47,993 nt of DNA from Oxalobacteraceae bacterium UBA6704 (GTDB taxonomy: Bacteria > Pseudomonadota > Gammaproteobacteria > Burkholderiales > Burkholderiaceae_D): positions 9,563 through 57,555 of the forward strand of contig DKJA01000126.1 in assembly GCA_002454505.1 (NCBI GenBank), given 5' to 3'. The notes beneath the pieces were generated by a model, which saw nothing but the letters and a program-made list of their open reading frames with translations, was not told the origin of the DNA and searched no databases. Of this stretch, positions 7,655 through 15,329 are shown one piece after another; the first letter of the stretch is position 1; each line of letters begins with the position of its first letter. The translations under genes were made by a program, and so were the position numbers.

Positions 7655-8389
7655 CTACATCTGGCGGAACTGCCTGGTAAACCCCTCGCTGACGGTCAGG
7701 CGCTCGGTGCGGCCTTTCAGGATGACTTCCAGCCCGGCGCCGCTGCGTTCGATCCGGTCAATGGCCTGCAGGTTGACGATGGCGCTGCGGTGGATTTGCG
7801 CGAACAGCTGCGGGTCCAGTTGCTCGAGCAAAGCCTTGAGCGGCAACCGGATCAGCGCATCGCCGTTCTCCGTCACCACACGCGTGTACTTTTCGTTCGA
7901 CTGGAAGTACAGCACTTCGCTCACCATCACCAGCCGCACCGAATTGCCGCTCGAAGCCTTGATCCACTTGAGGTACACAGGAGCGCTCTCCGGTTCGAAC
8001 AGCTGCTCCCACACGGCCGGCGGCGGGCTGGCGGCCGTGCGCGACTTCAGGCGGCGGATCGTCTGCAGCAGGCGTGCGGTCGTCAACGGCTTGACCAGAT
8101 AGTCGGACGCGCCGGCATCGAAAGCGGCCAGGGCATGGTCCGCATACGCCGTAACGAACACCACCTGGCACGACTCGGGAATATGGCGCGCCACCTCCAT
8201 GCCGTTGAGGCCGGGCATCTGTATGTCCAGGAACACGATGTCCGGTTTCAGTGCATCGATGGCTGCCACCGCGTCGATGCCGTTGTCGACCCGGCCGGCG
8301 ATTTGCAGTTCGGGCCACAAGGTACGCAGCTGGTCCGCCAGCTCCGCCCGCAGCAAAGGCTCGTCTTCGACGATCAGGGCGCGCGGCAT
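7655..8389 (-). CDS. LytTR-family response regulator
   Basis: The 244-residue protein has a receiver domain (ALIVEDE at 4-10, phosphoacceptor Asp55 in FLDIQMPG, Thr80, Lys100 in DYLVKP) and a C-terminal LytTR DNA-binding domain (about 142-240, with SEVLYFQSNEKYTRV and IHRSAIVNLQAI). Start ATG 8389 shares its first base with the last base of the kinase stop (TGATG), so the pair is translationally coupled; a start 14 codons further upstream would overlap the kinase more and lacks receiver homology. LytTR regulators bind paired direct repeats and often control envelope or exported-protein genes. Confidence 0.92.
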   Translation of the reverse strand: MPRALIVEDEPLLRAELADQLRTLWPELQIAGRVDNGIDAVAAIDALKPDIVFLDIQMPGLNGMEVARHIPESCQVVFVTAYADHALAAFDAGASDYLVKPLTTARLLQTIRRLKSRTAASPPPAVWEQLFEPESAPVYLKWIKASSGNSVRLVMVSEVLYFQSNEKYTRVVTENGDALIRLPLKALLEQLDPQLFAQIHRSAIVNLQAIDRIERSGAGLEVILKGRTERLTVSEGFTRQFRQM

Positions 8390-9720
8390 CAGGCGTGGCT
8401 CCCGACCATAGGCAGGGTCAACAAGGCGCATACGCCTTGTCCGTCGCCCGGCGCCACGACAAGGCTGGCCTTCCGCCCGTACAGCAGTAGCAGGCGCTCT
8501 GCGATATTCGCCAGCCCCGTGCCTTGCCCGGCCTGTTCGGTCAAGCCGACCCCGTCGTCGACCACCGACACGCGCAGCAGGTCATCCGTCCCGTCGCTTT
8601 CCTGCCGTGCGCTGATGGTGATCAGGCCCGGCCGGCTGGCCCGTTCCAGACCGTGTTTGACGGCATTTTCCACCAGCGAGATCAGCATCGCCGGCGGGAA
8701 CGGCAGGCTGCGCAATTCCTCGGCCACTTCGACTGCGAAGCGCAGGCGCGCGCCCATGCGGATGCGCATCACCGCGAGGTAGTCGCCAACCAGATCCATT
8801 TCTCGCCCCAGGCTCGAGGACACCGAGCGCATATCCGGCATCGCGTTCTGCAGGTAGCCGACCAGGTGATCGAGCATGTCCTGCGCTGCCTGCTGGTCGG
8901 TGCGGATCAGGTACTTCAGATTGGCCAATGTATTGAACAGGAAGTGCGGCTCCACCTGGGCCTGCAAGGCAGAGAGGCGCGCCTGCAGCGAGGTGCGTTC
9001 CAGCTCGCGCTCGCGCCGGGCCGCATCCAGCGCGTTCGCATGGCGCGCGAGGTGCTGGCGCAGGTGAGCGGATACTGTTTCGGCGGCGTGCAGCGACTCT
9101 CCCTGCTGGATCGCGAACCAGGCCAGGCCGGGGCGGCAGCGCAGCTCGATGCGGCAGCTGGGGCCCGGATCGGACGATACCTTCACCTCGACATGGCGCC
9201 CCAGCACCAGCGGGCGACGGCGGCCCAGCACTATCCGGCCCTTGAACGGGTCGTGGAAGAACGCCGGCGGGCCGGAATAGCCGAGGGCAGTGCCGAGCGC
9301 CAGCCCCGACAAGGACTCGGTGCACAGGTCGAAGGTGGTATAGGGATTGAACGGCGCATCGATGCGACGCGTCACCGAGGAAGCCATCGCCTCGGCACTC
9401 AGCGCCTTGCCCTCCTTGCCCAGCCGCGCGAGAAAGCTGCGGGCGATCCCGCTGGACATCAGCGCGAACCAGGCCATCACCGCCAGCACAACGCCGCCGG
9501 CAATGTACGGCGTCAGTTTGCGGGTCGCCGCTTCGCCGGGCGCGGCCGGCGCGAGTTTCAGCCAGAGCGGCAGCAGCGCGATCGCCAGCGACAGGAACAA
9601 AAGCGAACCGGCGTTGAAGCGCAGCGCCGACTGCAGCAGGTAGCGGCGCACCAGGCGGCGGTCGTGCTCGGCTTCCGGTACGGCAGGCGCGTCGAAAGGC
9701 GGAAATGGGGGAGAACGCAT
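8389..9720 (-). CDS. LytS/YehU-type sensor histidine kinase
   Basis: The 443-residue protein begins at ATG 9720 behind AGGA (9726-9729). Two hydrophobic segments (about 36-56 and 71-92) anchor it in the inner membrane. A short middle region leads to a coiled coil (about 225-255), the His_kinase box LQAQVEPHFLFNTLANLKYL with phosphoacceptor His259, and an ATPase domain with N-box Asn352 in LVENAVKHGLE, G1 DDGVGL and G2 GTGLANIAERL. This HisKA-like plus HATPase layout pairs with LytTR regulators, and its gene overlaps that of the regulator. No periplasmic sensor domain of notable size is present, so the signal may be sensed in the membrane or cytoplasm. Confidence 0.9.
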   Translation of the reverse strand: MRSPPFPPFDAPAVPEAEHDRRLVRRYLLQSALRFNAGSLLFLSLAIALLPLWLKLAPAAPGEAATRKLTPYIAGGVVLAVMAWFALMSSGIARSFLARLGKEGKALSAEAMASSVTRRIDAPFNPYTTFDLCTESLSGLALGTALGYSGPPAFFHDPFKGRIVLGRRRPLVLGRHVEVKVSSDPGPSCRIELRCRPGLAWFAIQQGESLHAAETVSAHLRQHLARHANALDAARRERELERTSLQARLSALQAQVEPHFLFNTLANLKYLIRTDQQAAQDMLDHLVGYLQNAMPDMRSVSSSLGREMDLVGDYLAVMRIRMGARLRFAVEVAEELRSLPFPPAMLISLVENAVKHGLERASRPGLITISARQESDGTDDLLRVSVVDDGVGLTEQAGQGTGLANIAERLLLLYGRKASLVVAPGDGQGVCALLTLPMVGSHA

Positions 9721-9987
9721 TGAATCCTCGTGTTGAGCTGGCCCCGCCATTCTAGCGGTTCGGATAAGCGTGCTTTCGCCCATGCGACGAATGCCCGCAA
9801 ATCGGGGAGGAAGCCGGCGCCGGCCGGATGAATGCCGCCGGGCGGAGTGCTGTCCGGGCTTGGCGATCTGGAAGAATATAGGCGTGTGCCCAGATTTGGC
9901 CGGAGAGGCGCGACAGGTTCGCGCAAACAATCACCGGTGTGAAAATGCGTGTATTTTCAGCTACGATTGATGCCGTATAGTCTAGAC
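9721..9987. other. Divergent promoter region between sensor kinase and serine hydrolase
   Basis: 267 bp with no gene. A candidate plus-strand promoter is TTTTCA (9954-9959), 16-bp spacer, TATAGT (9976-9981). I could not place the minus-strand kinase promoter with confidence. Confidence 0.4.
9954..9981 (+). promoter_or_regulatory. Candidate promoter for a leaderless serine-hydrolase message
   Basis: TTTTCA and TATAGT are separated by 16 bp. Transcription would begin around 9988, the A of the signal-peptide ATG, and no ribosome binding site precedes that ATG. This is a prediction from motif spacing only. Confidence 0.35.
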
Positions 9988-10068
9988 ATGAAAAGATTGT
10001 CCATCGCCCTATTTGCCGGTCTGTTAACTGCCTACTTTGGGGCGGGAGTACGCCGACGACGAAGGTGA
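9988..10068 (+). pseudogene. Out-of-frame signal peptide of the serine hydrolase
   Basis: ATG 9988 opens a 26-codon frame: MKRLSIALFAGLLTAYFGAG, a textbook Sec signal sequence, followed by V, five arginines and a stop at 10066-10068. The next frame is open from 9981 and continues straight into the hydrolase, reading ...GGSTPTTKVIVTSTAEAK. One extra G in the run at 10039-10042 would join the two as FGGGSTPTTKV. So a single-base loss, or a sequencing error, seems to separate the export signal from the enzyme. Confidence 0.6.
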
Positions 10069-11786
10069 TCGTGACAAGTACCGCCGAGGCTAAAGTCGAC
10101 GCCCTGTTTGCCAAGTGGGACAAACCGGGCACTCCTGGCGCTGTCATCGAGGTCATTAAAGACGGCAAGGTTGTGCTTCGAAAATCCTATGGCATGGCCG
10201 ACCTTGAACGCGGCGTGCGAATGTCGCCTGATTCAGTGCTTAACGTCGGCTCGGTATCCAAGCAATTCACCGCCTTTGCTATTCACTTGCTGGCTCAGGA
10301 GGGCAAACTCGCGCTCGGTGACGACGTGCACAAATACCTTCCCGAGCTGCCTGACCTTGGCAAGCCCATTACGCTACGCCACCTGCTCCAGCATACCAGC
10401 GGTCTTCGCGATCCGATCAACCTGATGCTGCTGGGCGGCTGGCGCCTCGACGACGTTGTTACCGAGGAGGATGCGCTCGCCCTCATTGGTCGCCAGCGTG
10501 CGCTAAATTTTGCGCCTGGAGATGAGTACCTGTACAGCAATGCGGGCTACAACCTGCTGGCCCAGATTGTGAGGCGAGTCTCAGGAGTTCCGCTGGCCCA
10601 ATTTGCTGAGGAGCGCATATTTACTCCGCTGGGCATGAAGCACAGCGTTTTCCGGCAGGATTACCGAACAGTGGTGCCGGGTCGCGCGTTGTCCTATTCG
10701 GTCTCCCCAGAAGGCGGCTACCAGAACGTTCCGGAAAATCATGCTGGTGCAGGACCAGGAGGCTTGCTGACCACGGCGGATGATCTCGCGCTGTGGGACC
10801 GTAACTTCTATGATTGCAAAATCGGCGGCAAGGACCTTATCGTGCGGATGCACGAGCTGAGGCCGCTGAACAACGGCAAGCTGAATCGCTACGCATCTGG
10901 TCTATTCATCGAAACCTACCGTGGCCGCAAACTGGTTGAGCACTCCGGTGGCATCGGCGGCTATCGCTCTGTAATAGCGCGCTATCCTGAGCAGGGTCTG
11001 AGCGTGCTCTTGTTGGCAAACACTTCCGACATCAACCCGGTCACGCTAGGGCGAAGAGTGGCCGACATTTATCTGGACGGGGCCACTTCAGAACTGCCCA
11101 CGGTCCCCATGTCCACAGCGCTGAAAGAGACTGCGATCGATCCATCGCAATTCGACGCCCTGCTGGGCTACTACGCGTTCACACCAGAGGAAGGCATCGA
11201 CGTCACCAAAGAAGATGGTGCGTTAATGGGCAGGGTGTCGGGGCAGCAGAAGTTTCGCCTGTATCCGGCCGCTGAACGCGAATACTTTTTGAAAGTCGTT
11301 AACGCCAAGATCAGCTTCAATGCGCCCGGGGCTGACAGCGTGGTGGCTGGACTGGTTTTGCATCAGGACGGCCGCGACATGCCGGGGGTGCGCGCCGCAG
11401 TTCCGTTGCCGCCCAAGGCTGCCGACTACGTTGGTGAGTTCTACAGCGACGAGTTGCACGTTCTCTACAGCGTTTCGCTCAAGGACGGCCGCCTGACGCT
11501 CACCTATCCACGCGGAACGGTACCGCTAGATTACGTAGGGAACGACAAGTTTGCGGCGCCTCTGATTCCGACCGTCGTAGTCAGCTATCAGTGTATGCCA
11601 CCGCACGGCTGCAGCGGATTTTCGGTAAGCAACGGTCGAGTGCGCAATCTACAGTTCGTCAAAGTAAACATTGCCAGCGGCGCGCGCTCCTCTTCTGACA
11701 GTAGCTTCGTCCCCACGCCTGCGATGGATATGGTGGCAAAAGAAATGTTGACCCGGCATACAATCTCGATCAATAGGCTTCGGTAA
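10065..11786 (+). CDS. Class C beta-lactamase-related serine hydrolase
   Basis: The 573-residue protein has the three active-site motifs of the AmpC/esterase family: SVSK (Ser63-Lys66), YSN (Tyr157-Asn159) and HSGG at 293-296, within about 330 residues. A C-terminal beta-rich domain (about 360-573) of the kind common in these hydrolases follows. Such proteins hydrolyse peptides, esters or lactams, generally outside the cytoplasm. GTG 10065 is only the first possible start in this frame; a convincing signal peptide lies just upstream in another frame (9988-10068), so the native gene probably began at 9988. No ribosome binding site supports 10065. As written, the product would be cytoplasmic or unmade. 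Confidence 0.8.
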   Translation: MIVTSTAEAKVDALFAKWDKPGTPGAVIEVIKDGKVVLRKSYGMADLERGVRMSPDSVLNVGSVSKQFTAFAIHLLAQEGKLALGDDVHKYLPELPDLGKPITLRHLLQHTSGLRDPINLMLLGGWRLDDVVTEEDALALIGRQRALNFAPGDEYLYSNAGYNLLAQIVRRVSGVPLAQFAEERIFTPLGMKHSVFRQDYRTVVPGRALSYSVSPEGGYQNVPENHAGAGPGGLLTTADDLALWDRNFYDCKIGGKDLIVRMHELRPLNNGKLNRYASGLFIETYRGRKLVEHSGGIGGYRSVIARYPEQGLSVLLLANTSDINPVTLGRRVADIYLDGATSELPTVPMSTALKETAIDPSQFDALLGYYAFTPEEGIDVTKEDGALMGRVSGQQKFRLYPAAEREYFLKVVNAKISFNAPGADSVVAGLVLHQDGRDMPGVRAAVPLPPKAADYVGEFYSDELHVLYSVSLKDGRLTLTYPRGTVPLDYVGNDKFAAPLIPTVVVSYQCMPPHGCSGFSVSNGRVRNLQFVKVNIASGARSSSDSSFVPTPAMDMVAKEMLTRHTISINRLR

Positions 11787-12087
11787 CTGCAGTTATGAGT
11801 GCATGCTTGGCATCTAGTTGTTGACACTTACATCTAAACAAGATGAAGCCGCTTGATTAACCATTCGTGAACATAGGCCGAGCACTAGATCGACGAGTCC
11901 GGCCTGTCTGAGGATGTGCCTGAGTACTATGAACTTTGATCATCCCCGCTACTGTTCGCTTTGGGGCGAAAGCTGTACACTGCACGACAACTTTCGGCCA
12001 GAAGCAGTCGTCGCCCATGCCGACTCCCCGGCTGTGTCTGCATAACCGTTGTACTACGCACATCAAGCCTTCTAAGAGACGACGTAC
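11787..12087. other. Intergenic gap with two hairpins
   Basis: No gene seen. GCTTT/AAAGC around a GGGGCG loop (about 11958-11973) is followed by the dispersed repeat copy B at 11983-12012. Confidence 0.5.
11983..12012 (+). repeat. Dispersed hairpin-type repeat, copy B
   Basis: ACGACAACTT and AAGCAGTCGT can pair at 8 of 10 positions around TCGGCCAG. The right arm matches copy A with one change (AGCAGTCG for AGCGGTCG). Confidence 0.6.
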
Positions 12088-12498
12088 ATGCCAATTAAAG
12101 CGAGGCCATTTGGGTGCCAAGAGCAATTTGACTGGGGCGCAGACATCCACTCTGTTTCCTACGACGGCCGCTTGTCGATACGCGTCCTTCGAAACCGTAA
12201 CAGGGATAACGGCATCGAAGTCACGTTTTCCCAGATTGATGGCTTTAGGCTTTTGGACGAAGTTCCTCTGGCGGAGTACTGGATCGCAGAGGACTTTCCT
12301 TCAGGTTATCCCGTTCTTGAGGTCTTCGATGGTGGCTGGGCGAAGGAAGAAAATGCGCGCCTGGGCTACACCGAGCAGCAACGTGAGTGGATTATCGTGA
12401 CCGCTGGTGCGTGCGTCAGCGTTTTTTCGAAGCATGAGCCAGAGATTTATGACGCAATTTGGCCCGCCAAAGTCCAGGCATTGAAACGCGGGGGCTAA
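12088..12498 (+). CDS. Small protein of unknown function
   Basis: 136 residues, cytoplasmic, no signal peptide, acidic, rich in aromatic residues (FDWGADIHSV, GFRLLDEVPLAEYW, EVFDGGWAKEE). The even charge pattern and codon use look like a real gene. I do not recognise a family with certainty. The block around GFRLLDEVPLAEYW recalls small single-domain proteins found as immunity-like or orphan genes, but there is no toxin partner beside it. The ribosome binding site is weak (AAGAGACG). It is flanked on both sides by copies of the dispersed hairpin repeat, which may mark it as a mobile or inserted cassette. Confidence 0.65.
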   Translation: MPIKARPFGCQEQFDWGADIHSVSYDGRLSIRVLRNRNRDNGIEVTFSQIDGFRLLDEVPLAEYWIAEDFPSGYPVLEVFDGGWAKEENARLGYTEQQREWIIVTAGACVSVFSKHEPEIYDAIWPAKVQALKRGG

Positions 12499-12533
12499 AG
12501 ACTGCTTTAGGTCGTAAGCGGACGCTACAATAG

Positions 12534-12556
12534 GTCCGCTTTCGCCAGAAGCGGAC
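12534..12556. repeat. Dispersed hairpin-type repeat, copy C (possible bidirectional terminator)
   Basis: GTCCGCTT (12534-12541) and AAGCGGAC (12549-12556) pair perfectly around TCGCCAG. A second degenerate unit (GACTGCTTTAGGTCGTAAGCGGACGCT) precedes it from about 12500. The site lies between two converging genes, so it may stop transcription from both sides, though no strong T-tract follows. Confidence 0.6.
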
Positions 12557-12611
12557 ATCCAAAGTCAACGAGGTTCTCAGCCGCCCGCACGTTGCGCGCG
12601 CACCAGTGCAC

Positions 12612-14183
12612 TCACAAACCGCTTGCTGCGGTCGACTGGTTCCCCGCAAGCACGGCCAGATGCGCGGTGGCGTTTGTATTCCTGGGGTTGAGCTCGAGAG
12701 AACGGCGGTAGCTCGCGATGGCCCCAGCAGTGTCGTGCTTGTTCTCCAGGGCTTCGCCTAGGCTGTCGAACAAGTTGAAGCTGTCGGGATACAGGCTTGT
12801 GCCGAACTTGAAGATGGCGATCGCGTCGTCCAGACCGTCGCTCTTTTCCATCAGCGCGTACCCCCACGTATTGATCTCCGTTTCGGATAGCACGAAGGCG
12901 GGATCGCGGGCATGCAGTTGGCGATAGAGGTCCGCTGCTTTGCCGAAGCCCTGGCGCCGCAGCGCCTCGGCAAAGCTTTCGCGGGTGGGCAGAGGACCGG
13001 GCTGTGCTGCGGCATGCCGGATCTTCGCCATGTGCCGCGGCACGCCGTTGTCGATCGGTTTGCGGTCGAGGAAAGCGCGGGCCGACGCATCGTTTTTCAA
13101 AGTCGCATTCAGGAATTCGAGCAGATAGCGCGCCGTCCAGTGGTAGGCCTGTTCCACTTCGGTACGCGAATACTCGTCGAAATAGCCTGGTCCTTGTTTG
13201 CGTAACGCATCCGACGAAAAATCGACATGTTGCATGGGATTCATGGTGACCTGATACACGTCTGCGTATTGCAATGCGTTGAGCAGGCTGAACGAGGTGT
13301 CGATCCCCTTGTGACTGAGCTCCGCCACCGTTTCGGCGCGGCGCTGGATGTACAGCCAGGGCACAGTGACGAGAAACGGGGATATCTGCTTCGTGTATTC
13401 GGGTTCGCGCGTGCCGTCGAAGCTGACCAGAGCGCGGATCCGACTGTCGCGCTCGGCCGCGAATACGTTTGCCATCCCGCCCCAGCTCCAGCCGACGACG
13501 GCGATGCGGTTCATGTCGGCATACGGCAGGCCTTTTGCATAGGAGATCAGGAACGCGATGTCGCGCATTTGGGCATCGAGATTGTCGCTGCTCGCTTCGA
13601 TCTGGCGCGTCCGGGCGCCGAGGCTGCGGCTGGCAATGACGACATAGCCACGGCTGGCCAGGTATTCGCCAAGGTCGGCCGGCTCGTGGCCGCTGCCGCC
13701 AGCGCCGGGTGCATAGATCACGACCGGGTAGGTGCCGGGAAGAGAGGCAGCATCACGCACAGCCCACATCCGTTGGCCGAACACCTTCTCCGCCTGTGCG
13801 GCCCCGATGCGTCCCGCAACTTCCTTGCGCCTGGTGACCATGAAAGCATTGATATCGGCGGTGCTGCGCGTGAAATCTTCTTCACTCGCTTCGGTGCGCA
13901 CATAATCGGCATAGGTGACCGGTGCACCTTGTGCGCGCGCGGGATACCAGATCTGGGTCTGGATCGGCCTGGCGCGCTCTCCGCTGATCGGCTCGCCGCT
14001 GACAGCATCGATCAAACCTTTATAGGTTCGGCTGTGATCGTATTGCTGAATCAGTTTCCAGCCAACACCGGCAGGCCCCTGGCGCAGGCCGGCGAAGCCT
14101 GCAGCGGGGGCAATCGCACCGTCCTGTGCTGCGGCGATGACAGTGAACGTGGTCAAGAATGATGCAAGAAGGCTACGAATCAT
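12612..14183 (-). CDS. Secreted alpha/beta hydrolase with C-terminal TPR-like region
   Basis: The 523-residue protein from ATG 14183 has a signal peptide (MIRSLLASFLTTFTVIAAAQ). The alpha/beta-hydrolase fold (about 70-330) shows VVIYAPGAGG, the oxyanion region, and nucleophile elbow GWSWGG with Ser233, then SFDGTRE. It resembles dienelactone-hydrolase or PAF-acetylhydrolase-like enzymes. The last 90 residues hold TPR-like helices (AIFKFGTSLYPDSFNLFDSL, SYRRSLELNPRNTNATAHLA). The frame stays open upstream, but that stretch crosses the lux-box-like promoter and lacks a signal peptide, so this start was chosen; it has no good ribosome binding site. It is divergent from a LuxR regulator that probably controls it. 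Confidence 0.82.
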   Translation of the reverse strand: MIRSLLASFLTTFTVIAAAQDGAIAPAAGFAGLRQGPAGVGWKLIQQYDHSRTYKGLIDAVSGEPISGERARPIQTQIWYPARAQGAPVTYADYVRTEASEEDFTRSTADINAFMVTRRKEVAGRIGAAQAEKVFGQRMWAVRDAASLPGTYPVVIYAPGAGGSGHEPADLGEYLASRGYVVIASRSLGARTRQIEASSDNLDAQMRDIAFLISYAKGLPYADMNRIAVVGWSWGGMANVFAAERDSRIRALVSFDGTREPEYTKQISPFLVTVPWLYIQRRAETVAELSHKGIDTSFSLLNALQYADVYQVTMNPMQHVDFSSDALRKQGPGYFDEYSRTEVEQAYHWTARYLLEFLNATLKNDASARAFLDRKPIDNGVPRHMAKIRHAAAQPGPLPTRESFAEALRRQGFGKAADLYRQLHARDPAFVLSETEINTWGYALMEKSDGLDDAIAIFKFGTSLYPDSFNLFDSLGEALENKHDTAGAIASYRRSLELNPRNTNATAHLAVLAGNQSTAASGL

Positions 14184-14226
14184 GGAAAATATCGCGCACC
14201 CACGGCGCATTTGTTGGAAAAATGCC

Positions 14227-14232
14227 AGCATA
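14227..14232 (-). promoter_or_regulatory. Candidate -10 element of the hydrolase promoter
   Basis: TATGCT on the minus strand lies 22 nt from the edge of the lux-box-like palindrome. In the classic luxI promoter the equivalent gap is about 20 nt, so the geometry suits activation by a LuxR protein bound next to RNA polymerase. Motif-based prediction only. Confidence 0.4.
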
Positions 14233-14254
14233 GCAACGCGATCAGGGTAAAGTA

Positions 14255-14274
14255 AGCTGTAGTTTCTGACAGGG
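14255..14274. promoter_or_regulatory. Lux-box-like palindrome
   Basis: AGCTGTAGTTTCTGACAGGG contains CTGT-N8-ACAG, the half-site geometry of lux boxes, and matches the Vibrio fischeri lux box ACCTGTAGGATCGTACAGGT at 14 of 20 positions by my alignment. It lies 40 bp before the LuxR-type gene and 72 bp before the divergent hydrolase. Confidence 0.55.
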
Positions 14275-14313
14275 AAGCTTGTACTCGACCGGGAAGACGA
14301 AAGCGACATCTGG

Positions 14314-15033
14314 ATGCATCCGCAATATTCGTGGCAGCAAGCCTGGCAAGAACACTTTGCAGGCGTGCAGACAGAGGCCGATCTGCGGCCCGTACTGGCA
14401 CAGGCGGCCAAGCAGCTCGGCTTTGAATCCTGTGCAATCGGGATGCGTCTGCCGCTGCCCTTGTCGAATCCGAAGGTCGTCATGCTGAACAATTACCCAC
14501 CGGCCTGGCGCGAGCGCTACGAGACAGCCCGCTATCTCAGCGTCGATCCGACAGTCGCTCACGCGCTCGTCTCCACCAGGCCAGTGTTTTGGTCGGACGA
14601 GGTGTTCGCCAACGCCGCCGACTTGTGGGAAGACGCCGGCGCTCACGGCCTGTGCATCGGGTGGGCGCAGCCGGTACATGACATCAGGGGAACCGCCAGC
14701 CTGCTGACGCTGGCGCGTTCGCACGACGCCATTCTCTCGCTCGAAGCCGGCGACAAGGCGTCGCAAGTGGCCTGGCTGGCGCAAGCAGCGCATGAAACGC
14801 TGACCAAGGTTCTTGCATCAAAGCCCGAGAGTCCAGCCACGATAACCTTGACCGCCCGCGAAATGGACGTCCTGCGCTGGGCTGGGGATGGCAAGACAGC
14901 TGCCGAAACAGCGGATATTCTTGGCATCGCGGAACGTACGGTAATCTTTCATATCAATAATGCCCTGCGCAGCTTGGGTGCGGTCAATAAGACCGCTGGC
15001 GTACTCAAGGCCGCGATGTTGCGGTTGATATGA
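14314..15033 (+). CDS. LuxR-family regulator with autoinducer-binding domain (LuxR solo)
   Basis: The 239-residue protein has an N-terminal autoinducer-binding domain (about 15-160). The residues that line the acyl-homoserine-lactone pocket in TraR/LuxR are in order: Trp, Tyr and Asp-Pro in AWRERYETARYLSVDP, then a downstream Trp in PVFWSDE. The C-terminal LuxR helix-turn-helix (about 175-235) reads LTAREMDVLRWAGDGKTAAE, then AERTVIFHINNAL. No luxI synthase is in the window, so it is a solo or its synthase is elsewhere. It is divergent from a secreted hydrolase, with a lux-box-like palindrome between. The ATG has no clear ribosome binding site and no better start was found. Confidence 0.88.
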   Translation: MHPQYSWQQAWQEHFAGVQTEADLRPVLAQAAKQLGFESCAIGMRLPLPLSNPKVVMLNNYPPAWRERYETARYLSVDPTVAHALVSTRPVFWSDEVFANAADLWEDAGAHGLCIGWAQPVHDIRGTASLLTLARSHDAILSLEAGDKASQVAWLAQAAHETLTKVLASKPESPATITLTAREMDVLRWAGDGKTAAETADILGIAERTVIFHINNALRSLGAVNKTAGVLKAAMLRLI

Positions 15034-15329
15034 CCGGTGAAATTCGTCCGGTCCGACGAGCAGGTTCCATCGGCTTTCCGATAGCTCGCCAGCATGAGCG
15101 GCATCCGGGTATGGACGCAGCTGTGATACCAGCCGCCTGAAGCGGCTTCGATCGGCGATATGTCGATGTCCGCTTTACCTGGAGCGATCGAATTGTGAGC
15201 GCACCTTGGTGTGATTCATTTGCGCATTCCGCCGTGCTGCCACGGCTGGCGAATGTCACCAGTCCGGCGCACTGGACGCGGCGGATTGCCGGCCAGTGCG
15301 GTTACTGCAGTGACGAGCTACGCGCAGGT
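15034..15329. other. Intergenic gap between converging genes
   Basis: No gene recognised. AGCCGC (15131-15136) and GCGGCT (15142-15147) form a 6-bp hairpin. Bases 15166-15187 (GATGTCCGCTTTACCTGGAG...) look like a decayed left arm of the dispersed hairpin repeat. Confidence 0.4.
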
